This document shows positions 1-10,100 of a DNA stretch of 64,000 bases, one piece after another; positions within the stretch are counted from its first letter, which is position 1; every line of letters begins with the position of its first letter. The translations under genes were made by a program, and so were the position numbers. The notes beneath the pieces are model-generated. The model was given only the letters and a program-made list of their open reading frames with translations. It had not been told where the DNA came from and did no database searches. The stretch is from Leguminivora glycinivorella (taxonomy: Eukaryota > Arthropoda > Insecta > Lepidoptera > Tortricidae), in NCBI RefSeq assembly GCF_023078275.1, contig NC_062990.1, positions 13,283,549 through 13,347,548 on the forward strand. The letters are read 5' to 3'.

Positions 1-110
1 GACTACAAAAATAATTGATTTGTTTATAATTTGGATGTTTAGCTTATTGCAATACGATAAGAAATCTGAATTGAAAGGTTTATTATTTTTGGCTTTTTAG
101 TTTTTACATA
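1..110 (+). repeat. Partial copy of the ~800-bp family also at 34 and 62 kb
   Basis: This stretch matches part of the internal foldback of the repeats at 34094-34902 and 62652-63445 (for example the TTTGGATGTTTAG and GATAAGAAATCTGAA blocks). The match stops near 110, shortly before the Helitron at 119. The rest of the copy is either outside the window or lost. No coding content is seen. Confidence 0.75.
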
Positions 111-118
111 CACTATTT

Positions 119-360
119 ATACTAATATTATAAATGGGAAAGTGTTGTGTGTCTGTTTGTTTGCCCGTCTTTCGCGGCAAAACGCAGCGACGAATTGACG
201 TGATTTTTTATGTGGAGATAGTTGAAGGGATGGAGAGTGACATAGGCTACTTTTTTGTCTCTCTCTAACCACCCACTTCACTAAAATGGGGGGAGGAATT
301 TGTATGAAGCATTCCGCAATTTTAGAATTTAACGCGAGCTAAGCCGCAGGCAAAAGCTAG
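119..360 (+). mobile_element. Non-autonomous Helitron, Lep1-like, copy 1
   Basis: It begins with TACTAATATTATAAATGGG and ends in GGCAAAAGCTAG followed by host T, the CTAG-T ending expected of Helitron insertion between A and T. Three further copies lie at 24516, 32353 and 50960. The initial TCCA seen in those copies is not preserved here, so the left end is slightly decayed. There is no Rep/helicase coding, so movement would depend on an autonomous Helitron elsewhere. Family assignment to Lep1-like Helitrons is from memory of that family. Confidence 0.8.
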
Positions 361-530
361 TCCATTGTATATCCTCACAAGCTCCGACATAGATAAGGGA
401 ACAGGAACACATACACCGTGTCCAATAAGTTTGAATACAGCACAAATAGCCAATAAAACAAAATGAACAAATAGTTACTACATTATTATTATATTTTATG
501 AATGGCACTCTTATTTACTACATTCACAAC

Positions 531-2104
531 CATTGAGGTATATGTACTACGTACTAGAGGCGACGTTGCCAAGCGAAAACACTGCACATGCTGACAAATG
601 CGCGGGGTGGGGGGAGCGGCAATTTACGCATAGAGTAGGTCCACCATCAGATGTGACATTATATTCTGCCTAACGGAAATTTTATATTTTAAAATACGGC
701 TAGTCTAGTCAAAATGATTTATTTATTTACAACTTAAACAATACAAATTAATATAATTGTGCTGTACTTATCTTCTTTTTTAAAATACAATGAATGAACA
801 TATATATGTGTTGGACAAAGCGTATCCATTGTTCCCTTTTTTCATGACCAGATCAAAGAAAACTGCAAAAAGTGAGCGTGCTAAAAATACAATTTCACTC
901 AAAAAATATTAACAATCAATAAAGAAATAAACTTTTTTTATATTATAGTAACATAATTCATGACGTAGTAATTAGTTACCTAATCATTTTCCAAATAGAA
1001 ATATATATATTTCGCAAATATATTAGAGGTGAAACACATTAGGTAAAATCCACAATTCTACGGACTAAATTGACAAATGACTGACAGGTAAAGTGTTACC
1101 AGGAATAGCAAAATAAAAATAGTGAAGGGTATATGTTGATAACAATATATCGACAAGTTGTAAAGTACCTACATATAACAGACAAGTTTAAATCAAGAAT
1201 AAGTATACGTATTAGTTTCAAATAAGAGGTACAAATTTTGGTTTGTTCGATTTTCGAGGTAGTGGATGGATAACATGCGTTATTACCCGCTAGTTTTAAA
1301 GCATAAAAAGGTTTCCGAGCCTGTGGGTAAAAAATAAAGTACCCTGTCCAACGATAACTTTACTAGCCTTTATTATAAAATATTATTCATTCCCGGTCGG
1401 TGTATTATGCTTTTAATTTTATCACATATCTGTGTTGATAAAATATCCGTCACGCTATGGCAAGTATATCATAAATATCTACTTATGTATATCATTATCA
1501 TATAATATTATTGCTGGTTTGAAATACACATTTTATCTCTGATTAGGGGTCTACAGACCATTTGATCTGTCTAAATCACTGAAAAAGTTGCCAATTTGAT
1601 TGTCGCGTCTGGGTGCACCTTAAACCTACGATGTAACAATAATTTTAATATCGATGAGAACGACACTGGCCAAACTGTGGCAACATTTGTTCACACTGAC
1701 TTGTCAATTTGGTCCGTAGGTTTGTGGATTTTACTTTAGGAACAATGTAAATGGCACATCTGCGCGGTTAGTCTTTGATTGCGTCACCAAAATGGCGGCA
1801 GTCCCGCTCCCGCTCGCGTATTTGTAGAATATTCAATCTTAAAATATTATAGACGAGTTTTTTGTTTAATTTACCGATGAAATGTCACACCTTGACTTTT
1901 ATTTGATTTTTTCGAGTGATTAGAACAATTTTTAAGCACACAAGAACGCATTATTCACGTGTAAAGTAAATGCATCACGGCACGTCACTGCACTGCAAGG
2001 GCCTGGTGACGACTGACAACGTTGCGGTCCATGGACCGCAGTGGGGTGTGTAAAAAATTCTCTTAGCAGCGTCGCCTCTAGTACGTAGTACATATACCTC
2101 AATG
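531..2104. mobile_element. 1.57-kb TIR element with 8-bp target duplication
   Basis: The terminal inverted repeats begin CATTGAGGTATATGTACTAC and match exactly for 35 bp, or 38 of 39. They are flanked by identical TTCACAAC at 523-530 and 2105-2112. An 8-bp duplication fits the hAT or P superfamilies; the first bases do not settle which. No transposase frame is visible, so it is probably non-autonomous. It lies inside the mariner relic and is therefore younger. A second, diverged inverted repeat (about 1030-1085 against 1690-1745) sits within it. Confidence 0.8.
1030..1745. repeat. Degenerate inverted repeat nested in the TIR element
   Basis: The left arm (about 1030-1090, containing GGTAAAATCCACAATTCTAC) pairs with the right arm (about 1690-1745) with several mismatches. 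It is likely an older MITE carried inside the 531-2104 element. No target duplication could be defined. A block near 1403-1475 (TTTATCACATATCTGTG followed by CCGTCACGCTATGGCAAGTAT) also resembles the foldback at 31125-31245. Confidence 0.5.
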
Positions 2105-2119
2105 TTCACAACAAATGTT

Positions 2120-2640
2120 TTGGAATAACTCCAGCATTAACTTGTTTACCAGCCTCAAACGCTTCTCAAACGGATCACACGCGGCACGCACCGTTTTCTT
2201 CACATTTCATCCCAAATACTCTCAATAATCTTTTTGAAATGATTCAGGTTTATGATTTTATAAAAATTTAGTCTTCAAAGCATGTATGACCATACAAAGT
2301 AGTCTAATACGCCTAAACCTGGAGGCCTGGGTGGCCACTCATGTTTCGGATAAAAAACTGCCAAATTAGTCTGAAACTACGCTAGAATACCATTTGCCGA
2401 ATGTGCTGGAGGTGCGTTTTGTTGGGATACATGATACTCATTCCCAAGCATCCTTTTTAACTTTAAGGCATTTTTTTCTCCAAAACCTTGGTTTTAAAGA
2501 AAAAAACGTTGATTTTAACGCTTTTATCTGTAAGTACTGAAGGTAGTTTACCTCGCTTACATACTGCATCCCACACCTGGGCCGATGGTGAGCTATGAAA
2601 CCTAGGCACATTTTTCTAGTTGCCCGGAACGTTATCTATC
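2120..2640 (-). pseudogene. Decayed mariner transposase (DD37D-like spacing)
   Basis: Reading the minus strand across several frames gives blocks typical of a mariner transposase core: QVWDAVCKRGKL followed by SVKIN; then QQNAPPAHSANG, where the usual catalytic Asp of QQD has become Asn; then WPPRPPGLGVLDYFVWSY, equivalent to the WPP-SPDLNPLDY motif; then NLNHFKKIIESIWDEM. There are in-frame stops and frame changes. From the mutated Asn to the final Asp are 37 intervening residues, which resembles maT-type DD37D elements. The domain would bind the terminal repeats and cut DNA, but this copy cannot. Confidence 0.75.
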
Positions 2641-2954
2641 CTCGGTACCCATAATAGTTTATTTTGGACACGTGGCGTCTGTTTTATCACATACAGATTC
2701 TGCTTATAAAAAATAACTCGTCACCTGCATGCCGAGCAAGTATTTTGTTGGCACTTTACCTCTTTGTTTTTCTTAGACACTTCGGAAATTTCATGAACTT
2801 TGTGCTTGTATTTTATTAAAAGGAATATACTCTTCAGTTTAAATAAGAATTTGATGGCCTGTGATCCCTATATCTTTAGAACTGAGGTAAAATGTGAGTA
2901 TTCGGACTTATTGGACACGGTGTATATTATCGATGACAGAGGTAATCATACTAA

Positions 2955-3072
2955 GGGCCACTTGCACCAACGAAAATAGAGGGTTAACCCTCGGGTGAAC
3001 CCATCATTTTATATGGAATTTGACAGATGACAGCCCACTAACCCTGAGTTAAGTGATTGGTGCAAGTGGGCC
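2955..3072. mobile_element. PIF/Harbinger-like MITE, copy 1
   Basis: A 118-bp foldback with ends GGGCCACTTGCACCAA and TTGGTGCAAGTGGGCC, flanked by TAA on both sides. A TWA target duplication is typical of PIF/Harbinger elements. A second copy with the same ends and TAA flanks lies at 36406-36516. It is non-coding. Confidence 0.8.
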
Positions 3073-3273
3073 TAAGCTAAGTTTGCAGCGATTTTGGCAA
3101 GAATAGTAAGTACACACACGTCTTATTTCATGTAAAATATCAGTCTCGGTACGGCATTCGTACAATACGGTCGTGTTTCCTTAATTATTCCTATTGTTGT
3201 TATCGTAGCGGCGTCTTATCTCTGAAGCGGCCGGCCGGCCACCTGGTGCGGCTGGTTTCTTTGCTAGGCAAAA

Positions 3274-4710
3274 ATGGCCGGTAATGACAAGGAAAACGCG
3301 GAGGTCTTATCAGAGCTGGAATCGTTGGATGGTTTGCCGGAGAATGATGGGTATTTAAGAGGACACCAAAAGTCGGATGAGGAAGAAATGGAATTAGAAG
3401 AGGAAATAAACAGAGCGGAAAAGAGGGAAAGAGACGACGGTAGTGAGGAGGCGGCGTTTACAGTAGTTAAATACAGTAAAGAGAAGAAGTTGAAGCCCGC
3501 AGAGTCAGAACTTTATATTTCGAGTGCAAATAAACTACCTAAACAATTTGCGTTTGCTAAAATACTGAAAGAACTAGGAATAACAGACATTAAAAAAGTA
3601 AAATACCTAAACCCGTATAAAATCAGTATTTCTTGCACTACAAAATGCGCACAGAGTATTGAGAAGTGTCAAGACTTGATTGACAAAGGGTGGAGAATTC
3701 AAAAAATTTGGGAAAACAATGTGTCGTACGGTATTATAAGGGACGTCGACCTTGAACTCTCGGAAGAGGAAATATTAAAAAGTATTGAGTGTACGGCAAA
3801 ATTGGTTTCTGTGAAACGCCTTAATAAACGTAGTGTGGTAGGTATGGGGTGGGCTGCTAGTGAGTGTGTACGACTTTGTTTTGAGGGTTCTTGGTTACCG
3901 CCCCACGTCTTCGTGGAGGGTCTACAGATTCAAGTTGAGCCGTTTGTGTTCCCAGTGACACAGTGTGCGCGTTGTTGGAAAATAGGTCATATAACTAAAA
4001 AATGTCCCTCAAACGATATCATATGCCCAAAGTGTGGTGATAAGCATGAAAACTGCAGCGTAACATCATATAAATGTGTGAACTGTGGAGGTAACCATAT
4101 GGCTTTACAGAGAATATGCCCTGTTTATCGTAAAGAGAGGAGACTAAGAGAAATCATGGCGGAATTCAATTGTACCTATAGAAAGGCCCTGCAGGTCTAT
4201 GTTGAGCCCGAACTTCCCATGCATCAGAAGCCAGTGGAGATGGAGCTAAGTAATAAAGTATTTCCTCAGTTAAAAACTCAAGTTGATATCACCACTACGA
4301 AAACCACTACATCTGCGCCATTGTTTTCGACGGTACTGACTAAAGCACAGATTCACGAAGAGTCTAAACCAAATCCATTATCGAGCCCTCGAGAACAGCG
4401 AGTACCAAGGAAAGTGCGGCGCCATGATTTAAAAGAGAACTTTAATTTGGACCGGGAAGAAGACCTGGATGAACCGATTACGCGCGAGACGGAGTCAGAA
4501 ACAGAGGCAAAAGGAGACAATGCTTTTCTTAGTGAGCTATTAGTCAAATTAAAAGACATAATATTTATTAAAAAAATCAGCTTCAGTGAAAAAGTGTTCC
4601 AAGTTATTAAGTGTTGCATCGAGTGGGTTATTTTGCTGTGCGTAGAAAATGTTACAGACTGGCCGGTTGTTAAAAACTTAATAGATATTTTAAATGGGAA
4701 ATTTAGGTAA
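3274..4710 (+). CDS. LINE ORF1: zinc-knuckle Gag-like RNA-binding protein
   Basis: This 478-residue protein should bind the element's own RNA and form the ribonucleoprotein used for retrotransposition. The N-terminal 75 residues are acidic (Glu/Asp-rich). A central domain of about residues 80-225 resembles the RRM-like part of insect LINE ORF1 proteins. Three zinc knuckles follow: C231-X2-C-X4-H-X4-C244, then C251 to C261 with shortened spacing, then C268 to C282. A basic stretch (RKERRLRE) comes next, then a charged linker and a hydrophobic C-terminus. The start codon has a good context (AAAATGG) and is the first ATG of the frame. The last 17 nt overlap the start of ORF2 in another frame. 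The frame is intact. Confidence 0.9.
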   Translation: MAGNDKENAEVLSELESLDGLPENDGYLRGHQKSDEEEMELEEEINRAEKRERDDGSEEAAFTVVKYSKEKKLKPAESELYISSANKLPKQFAFAKILKELGITDIKKVKYLNPYKISISCTTKCAQSIEKCQDLIDKGWRIQKIWENNVSYGIIRDVDLELSEEEILKSIECTAKLVSVKRLNKRSVVGMGWAASECVRLCFEGSWLPPHVFVEGLQIQVEPFVFPVTQCARCWKIGHITKKCPSNDIICPKCGDKHENCSVTSYKCVNCGGNHMALQRICPVYRKERRLREIMAEFNCTYRKALQVYVEPELPMHQKPVEMELSNKVFPQLKTQVDITTTKTTTSAPLFSTVLTKAQIHEESKPNPLSSPREQRVPRKVRRHDLKENFNLDREEDLDEPITRETESETEAKGDNAFLSELLVKLKDIIFIKKISFSEKVFQVIKCCIEWVILLCVENVTDWPVVKNLIDILNGKFR

Positions 4711-7700
4711 ATTAGTTAAATTGAATGTGTTGCAGTGGAATGCTCAAAGTCTTCGTCCTAAACTTTTGATGTTTGAAAATTTTTTGTTAATGGAAAAAAT
4801 CCATGTTGCAGCCGTGAGCGAGACCTGGTTAGAGCCTGGCAGTTTTTTAAAGGTAAACAATTTTAATATTTTTCGAGTCGACAGAGACGACTCATATGGT
4901 GGTGTAGCCCTTGTAGTTCATAAATCCATAAAATGTAAAATCTTACATATAGAAAACAATAATCGTGGCATAGAGATAGTGTGTGTAAAGCTGTTCAACT
5001 GCGATAAAGTTGAATATATTCTATCAGTGTACTGCCCGTCTTCAGTTAAAACAAGTCATAACGATTGGGAAGTCCTATTCTCAAAACTTAAAAAGAAAAC
5101 TTTAATTATGGGTGACTTCAATGGTCACCACACTAACTGGTCGTACAAAATTGACCAAAGGGGATCCCAGCTGTTAGATAGTTCAAATAGTAATGGATTT
5201 GTGTCTCTTAATAACGGTGAGTGTACTCGTATGCGGATAGTCAACGGTATTTTACAGCAGTCGTCACCAGATGTCACTTTCGTATCGTCGGATATTGCAT
5301 TGTACTTTGATTGGAAAATTTTAAATGAAAGTTTGGGTAGCGATCATTTTATGATTAAAACTTCTGCAATTTCTGGGGATAACTTCACAGGAGACCCTAT
5401 TTTAAGACATAGGAACTTTAAAGCAGCGGATTGGGGTTCTTATACAAGTTTATTATCTAACATGTTTGATGGTTTTAAAGTAACGGATAATTTGCAAGCT
5501 ACGTATGATAGCTTTATACAATATATATGTATGTCAGCAGACGTACATATTCCATATATTAAAATTTGTAGCAATCCTAGCAGCAAGTTTTCACCTAAAC
5601 CTTATTGGAATACGGCCCTGTCGAAATCAGTAGCAATGAGGCGGTTAGCACTTTCACAATTTAGAAGAAATCCAACCCCTAACAATCTAGAGGTTTATAA
5701 ACGCAGAGTACAGGAATCCCAAAAATTAATTCGAAAAGCGAAAGACACATCATGGCAAAATTTTTGTTCGTCTCTTAATGAAAATATTACACAAGCTGAT
5801 ATGTGGCAAAAAATGAGGTGGTTTAAAGGATGTAAGAACCGTCATACCTATGTGGACCAAGAACGAGCGCAAGAGCTTTTAAACAGTTTAACACCGGATT
5901 ACGTCAGCAGAGAAGACTTAAATTTTAATTCTTGTAATTTACATTTAGAACGCCCTATTACAAAACAGGAGTTAGAAAAAAATATTCGCCATAAAGACAC
6001 TTCACCGGGGCTAGATAATATCTCGTATTCAATGATAAAAAACTTACCCGATAACGCGAAGCGCATTCTTTTAAATATGTTCAATGTTTTTCTCAATACC
6101 GGTTTTGTACCACTACAATGGCGAGATATTAATGTCATACCTATACCTAAGCCGCATTCGGAATCTTTACGACCTATATCGATGATATCCTGCTTGTGTA
6201 AATTGTTTCATATTATTATTATGAATCGCATGGAATGGCATGTGGAAAGAAAAAATCTCTTATCGCCATCTACCACCGGTTTTAGGAAATGTAGATCAAC
6301 ATTAGATAATTTAACATACTTAGTGTCAAAAATTCAAACTGGTTTTGCGGATAATCAGCATACTATAGCATGCTTTGTAGATGTGAATAGCGCATATAAT
6401 AATGTTGATGTGCATTTCCTGGTGGGTGTAATGGATAGAATTGGAATTGGTTCAAAAATATGTCGCTATATTTGGAATTTCTTGAAACACAGAAATTTAA
6501 ATGTATTTATAGATGACAGATCGGTTATATGTAGAAGTACCAGCCAAGGCTTAGCACAAGGGGACCCTATGTCACCTTTTCTTTTTAATTTGGCAACCAT
6601 AAACATATGTAAGACCGTCAAAAATTACGAAGATGTGCACATATCACAGTACGCAGATGACTTTGTTATATTTGTTACGGGTAAGAAATTAGGGGACAGC
6701 ATACAAAAACTGCAAATCGTGCTTAATATATTTTCTGGGTTATTGTCATCCATAGGATTAGACATTTCAGCATCTAAAAGTAAAGTTTGCGTATTTAGGA
6801 GAGGGTTCTTGAGGGATCAGGTTTGCCTTAAAATAGAGGATATACCACTGGACACAGTAGATTGCGTTAAATATTTGGGCATGTGGCTAGACCGCAACTT
6901 AAAGTGGAACAAACACATAAAAGTTATCGTAGAAAACGCTTTCCGCTTTTTAAATGTCTTCAAGATCTTAGCTGGCCCCGGGTGGGGCATGCACCAGACC
7001 TATTTAAGGAGACTTTATATCGCATCTATCCGTAGCAGAGTAGACTATGCTAGCTTTTTATATGATACTAGTACTAAAAAAAGTTTGAGTATGTTAGATA
7101 AATTACAGAACCAGTGCATGCGCACAATAGGCGGATTCATAAAAAGTACGGCAATACATGTTATGGAATATGAGCTTCACCTCCCACCGCTTTATATTCG
7201 TAGATTCTATTTGGCAGGTAAATACTGGCTCAAATCGAGGTCTTTTGATCATGCTGAAAACATGGATACTCTAGACAACCTAACTGTAAGAACTGAAAAC
7301 CGGTTATGGAGACGGAAAAAGAAACCACTGTTAGTCAAAACACACGAGCATCTTAAATCGAAAGTTATGTATTCAACTAAACAATTAGAGATGTTTTCCT
7401 TAAATACGTGGGTCAGCGATATAGATTTAACCGAGATTTTAAAGTTTGATATTCCTAACATAAATATACCTAAACGTCAATGTAACCGCGTTAGTTTGAA
7501 AAAAACATGTATTGACTTTATTAAAACGACCTATTCAAATTATTATCACATATATACAGATGGTTCTAGGGATAAGTGTGACTCTGGTCTGGCCGTATTG
7601 GATCCTCAGACAAATAGTAGTATTAAATTGCAGCTCAAGGTCAAGACGTCATCTATGAATGTTGAATTGCTGGCAATCGCAGAAGCCCTCTCTTATATTG

Positions 7701-8410
7701 AGTCGTTCAAAACGGGCAGCTTCGTAGTATTTACAGACTCAAGAAGCGGTTTACAACACTTGGCTCGATGCACCTCGAAGTATCGAGGCGCACCGATAGC
7801 CTATAGTATATTAAGGTCAATTCGTAAATTGCAAGCAAATAAAATAATAATAGTTTTACAGTGGGTACCGTCACATATTGGAATACAGGGTAATGAGGAG
7901 GCAGATCGACTCGCTAAACAGGCGGTTACGGACGGGCTTGTTACTAGGTGGTTACCATGTCATGGTGATCTTTTGTATGGAGTCAAACAAAAGTGCTTTG
8001 ATATGTGGAAAGAGTATTTTAACGAAAGGTCACTAAGCAAAGGTATCTGGTACCGAACTATACAGCCAAATTTGCTGCGTATACCTTGGTTTGTAGGTTT
8101 AAATATGGCTAGATCAGATGTCGTTACTGCTCTCAGGCTTCGGTCCGGACACATACCGCTAAATAGTTTCGGATTTATAATGGGTAAGAACCAGTCACCA
8201 AACTGTACTGAATGTGGGTTAAAAGAGGATGTGCTCCATATATTGGCGGAATGTGTCCGAAACGAGGCTGAGAGGATCCATTTCATGCAGAAATATGGAT
8301 GTGATTTATATAATATAGGTGAGGTTAACACAATTTTGGCCTACCCACAATCGGAAAAAGCAATAAATTTGTATGAAGTGGTAAATATAGGTATTAAGCG
8401 TAGAAATTAA
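4694..8410 (+). CDS. LINE ORF2: endonuclease, reverse transcriptase and RNase H
   Basis: This 1238-residue polyprotein would nick target DNA and copy the element RNA from the 3' end. Residues 1-225 form an APE-type endonuclease: LQWNAQSL, SETWLEP, GDFNGHHTNW and GSDHF are its usual catalytic blocks. The reverse transcriptase spans about 440-760, with VDVNSAYNNVD (Asp563), AQGDPMSPFLFNLA and YADD (Asp655/Asp656), then KYLGMWLD. RNase H follows from about 950: YTDGS (Asp956), a conserved Glu in NVELLAIAEA, FTDSRSG and HIGIQGNEEADRLAKQ. A C-terminal C-X2-C-X7-H-X4-C motif begins at Cys1171. All key residues are present. Its ATG lies 17 nt upstream of the end of ORF1, so translation probably depends on termination-reinitiation or leaky scanning (inference). 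Confidence 0.93.
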   Translation: MGNLGKLVKLNVLQWNAQSLRPKLLMFENFLLMEKIHVAAVSETWLEPGSFLKVNNFNIFRVDRDDSYGGVALVVHKSIKCKILHIENNNRGIEIVCVKLFNCDKVEYILSVYCPSSVKTSHNDWEVLFSKLKKKTLIMGDFNGHHTNWSYKIDQRGSQLLDSSNSNGFVSLNNGECTRMRIVNGILQQSSPDVTFVSSDIALYFDWKILNESLGSDHFMIKTSAISGDNFTGDPILRHRNFKAADWGSYTSLLSNMFDGFKVTDNLQATYDSFIQYICMSADVHIPYIKICSNPSSKFSPKPYWNTALSKSVAMRRLALSQFRRNPTPNNLEVYKRRVQESQKLIRKAKDTSWQNFCSSLNENITQADMWQKMRWFKGCKNRHTYVDQERAQELLNSLTPDYVSREDLNFNSCNLHLERPITKQELEKNIRHKDTSPGLDNISYSMIKNLPDNAKRILLNMFNVFLNTGFVPLQWRDINVIPIPKPHSESLRPISMISCLCKLFHIIIMNRMEWHVERKNLLSPSTTGFRKCRSTLDNLTYLVSKIQTGFADNQHTIACFVDVNSAYNNVDVHFLVGVMDRIGIGSKICRYIWNFLKHRNLNVFIDDRSVICRSTSQGLAQGDPMSPFLFNLATINICKTVKNYEDVHISQYADDFVIFVTGKKLGDSIQKLQIVLNIFSGLLSSIGLDISASKSKVCVFRRGFLRDQVCLKIEDIPLDTVDCVKYLGMWLDRNLKWNKHIKVIVENAFRFLNVFKILAGPGWGMHQTYLRRLYIASIRSRVDYASFLYDTSTKKSLSMLDKLQNQCMRTIGGFIKSTAIHVMEYELHLPPLYIRRFYLAGKYWLKSRSFDHAENMDTLDNLTVRTENRLWRRKKKPLLVKTHEHLKSKVMYSTKQLEMFSLNTWVSDIDLTEILKFDIPNINIPKRQCNRVSLKKTCIDFIKTTYSNYYHIYTDGSRDKCDSGLAVLDPQTNSSIKLQLKVKTSSMNVELLAIAEALSYIESFKTGSFVVFTDSRSGLQHLARCTSKYRGAPIAYSILRSIRKLQANKIIIVLQWVPSHIGIQGNEEADRLAKQAVTDGLVTRWLPCHGDLLYGVKQKCFDMWKEYFNERSLSKGIWYRTIQPNLLRIPWFVGLNMARSDVVTALRLRSGHIPLNSFGFIMGKNQSPNCTECGLKEDVLHILAECVRNEAERIHFMQKYGCDLYNIGEVNTILAYPQSEKAINLYEVVNIGIKRRN

Positions 8411-8480
8411 GAGTTTACATGTTTTGCTATGTCACAATAAGGGTGACATTTTCATTTGTGAAAAAACCCTTTTTTTTTTC

Positions 8481-8486
8481 AATAAA
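8481..8486 (+). promoter_or_regulatory. Polyadenylation signal of the LINE
   Basis: AATAAA lies a few bases before the A-tail (about 8492-8506), which is followed directly by the 3' target duplication. This is the expected layout of a LINE 3' end. Confidence 0.8.
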
Positions 8487-8693
8487 GATTTAAAAAAAAA
8501 AAAAAAATGTAAAATATCAGTCTTCTTCAGTCAAAAGTCCTTTGCCAGTCCACAAAAATGGTAGCATCGTAACAAAATTCAAAGGCAAGTACTAAATTCG
8601 AAAGGATTGAAAAATCAACCGAGACAAAATCACACAAGACAGCACTCCAATACCACAAAGAAAAGATTTTATGAAAACTCGTCGTCTGGATGA

Positions 8694-9150
8694 AATCTCT
8701 TTAAGAAAACTCGCTAGAGAATGAACTCTAAAGCTATGGGTGCCGGCGTGGTGCAATTGTGACATAGCTTCGTGAGCGAGCCGACTGGTGCGGTGATGCG
8801 TAACTTAAGTTATGGTCGAAGTTAAAGAAGTCTGACCAACTTTCAAGACAAGGCTGTCGATACAAAATTGCCAAAATCACACCGGACAGACCTGTAATAA
8901 CAGCTCTTTAAGAAAACTTCTTAGCTTAGAGTATGAACTCTAAGCTATGGGTGCCAGTGTGGTGCAATTGTGACATAGCTTCGTGACCGAGCAGACTGGT
9001 GCAGCGATGCGCAACTCGGGCTATGGTCGAAGTTAAAGAAGTTCAACTCACTTTGCTTTACCTAATCCCGATAAAAAATCCTAAATCAAACTAGATACAC
9101 TTCCCACACATATTCTCCAACAACAGCTCTTTAATGCTAGGAAGATGTTG
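8694..9150 (+). repeat. ~214-bp tandem repeat, two clear copies plus a decayed third
   Basis: Units begin with CTCTTTAAGAAAACT at about 8694 and 8909 and share blocks such as AAGCTATGGGTGCC, GGTGCAATTGTGACATAGC and CTATGGTCGAAGTTAAAGAA. A third start (ACAGCTCTTTAA) at about 9123 diverges after a few bases. Within each unit, ACTCTAAAGCTATGG and CATAGCTTC are partly self-complementary. No reading frame is preserved. Its origin is unknown. Confidence 0.7.
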
Positions 9151-10094
9151 AAAATTCGTCTAGGTTTATGTGGATGATGCGGTCACATCCACAGGAGCGT
9201 CTTCGATAACTCAATTAAGTTTGTAAGCTATGTAAAGAAAACAGATCGTTCGGAAAATATATATCTCTATTTAAGTTCAGGTTCACAATTTGGATCAAAA
9301 TTACACTTTTATTCGCGTTCTGGCTCTAGGTCCGTTCACAATTTTAACTGGATCTTGGTTCTGATCTGGTTCACTTAACTGATAAACTGGTAAACTGATT
9401 GCTGGTAAACTGATGCAAATTTTCTAAATGTATGGGCTTTTATATGATCGCCACGCACAGTTTTAGCCAATTACAGGTCAAAGTAGCGTATAATCGCGGC
9501 TCTCGTTATGGTAAGACCTTGTGAGTCGAGCTGTTAAACCCTTGTCACAGTAACTATCGCGGTGGACTCGAGCGCTGTGATTGGCTAATATTATTTCGTA
9601 AAAATGCACAAGCTTCGATTACGTTTGTACTTTGATTAGATTTTAATCTAGGTTTCCTACTTCAGGCTAAGTCGTGCGGCTATATAACCATATGTTTTTA
9701 GGTGTATCTAGACACGCTCTATACGCTTGCAATAGTTCAAGCAAGTGCATGATTACGGTTTAGCTACAAAGTCTAGATTAATGAGCTAGATCTATCCAAA
9801 ATGATAATGTGCTAGGCAAATTATCTCATCCTGCGGTTCGAGGAGAAGTGTGAGAGCTTAGATCTTACCTAAGTCATAACCATTACCTTTTTCCACAATG
9901 ACACTCGTATGTACTTTCAGCCGCAGATCTAGGCTCGAAGTAGGTACGAGGGTCAAAGTTTTTTCCCCAAGTTTACTAAATTGATCGATCTTTATTTTTA
10001 GCTATTACAACTTAAGTAGGGAATTAAATAGGATAACTTAGGGTCATCTAATGTTCGATCGTTAGGTACGTTCGGCCGGTGGGTCGGCTGTCGC
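9151..10094. other. No gene recognised
   Basis: AT-rich sequence with short local repetition around 9370-9420 (CTGATAAACTGGTAAACTG). I see no protein signature, clear inverted repeat or RNA gene. Confidence 0.5.
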
Positions 10095-10100
10095 CTACAG

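Larger units (their letters stand above)
414..2922 (-). mobile_element. Tc1/mariner relic, split by a later insertion
   Basis: The ends are inverted copies of CACCGTGTCCAATAAGT (17 bp exact, then two mismatches and GAATAC again), flanked by TA on both sides, as expected of mariner insertion. Between them the minus strand carries a decayed transposase (see 2120-2640). Removing the inserted 531-2104 element plus one copy of its 8-bp duplication leaves about 930 bp, shorter than a normal mariner of about 1.3 kb, so an internal or N-terminal part has been lost. It is not active. Confidence 0.75.
3147..8506 (+). mobile_element. Full-length I-like LINE retrotransposon
   Basis: The element runs from CGGTACGGCATTCG to a short poly(A) and is bounded by identical 17-bp copies of ATGTAAAATATCAGTCT at 3130-3146 and 8507-8523. 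It has a 127-bp 5' leader, ORF1 (3274-4710), ORF2 (4694-8410) and a short 3' UTR with AATAAA before the A-tail. Both frames are open from start to stop. The exact duplication and intact frames suggest a recent insertion. Assignment to the I group rests on the gag zinc knuckles, APE-type endonuclease and C-terminal RNase H; Loner or LOA relatives are alternatives. Transcription would start from an internal 5' promoter, which I infer and do not see as a clear motif. Confidence 0.9.

Noticed and set aside
4353..4619. Minus-strand frames within the LINE (also 5899, 7249, 7960)
   Set aside because: They are shadows of ORF1 and ORF2.
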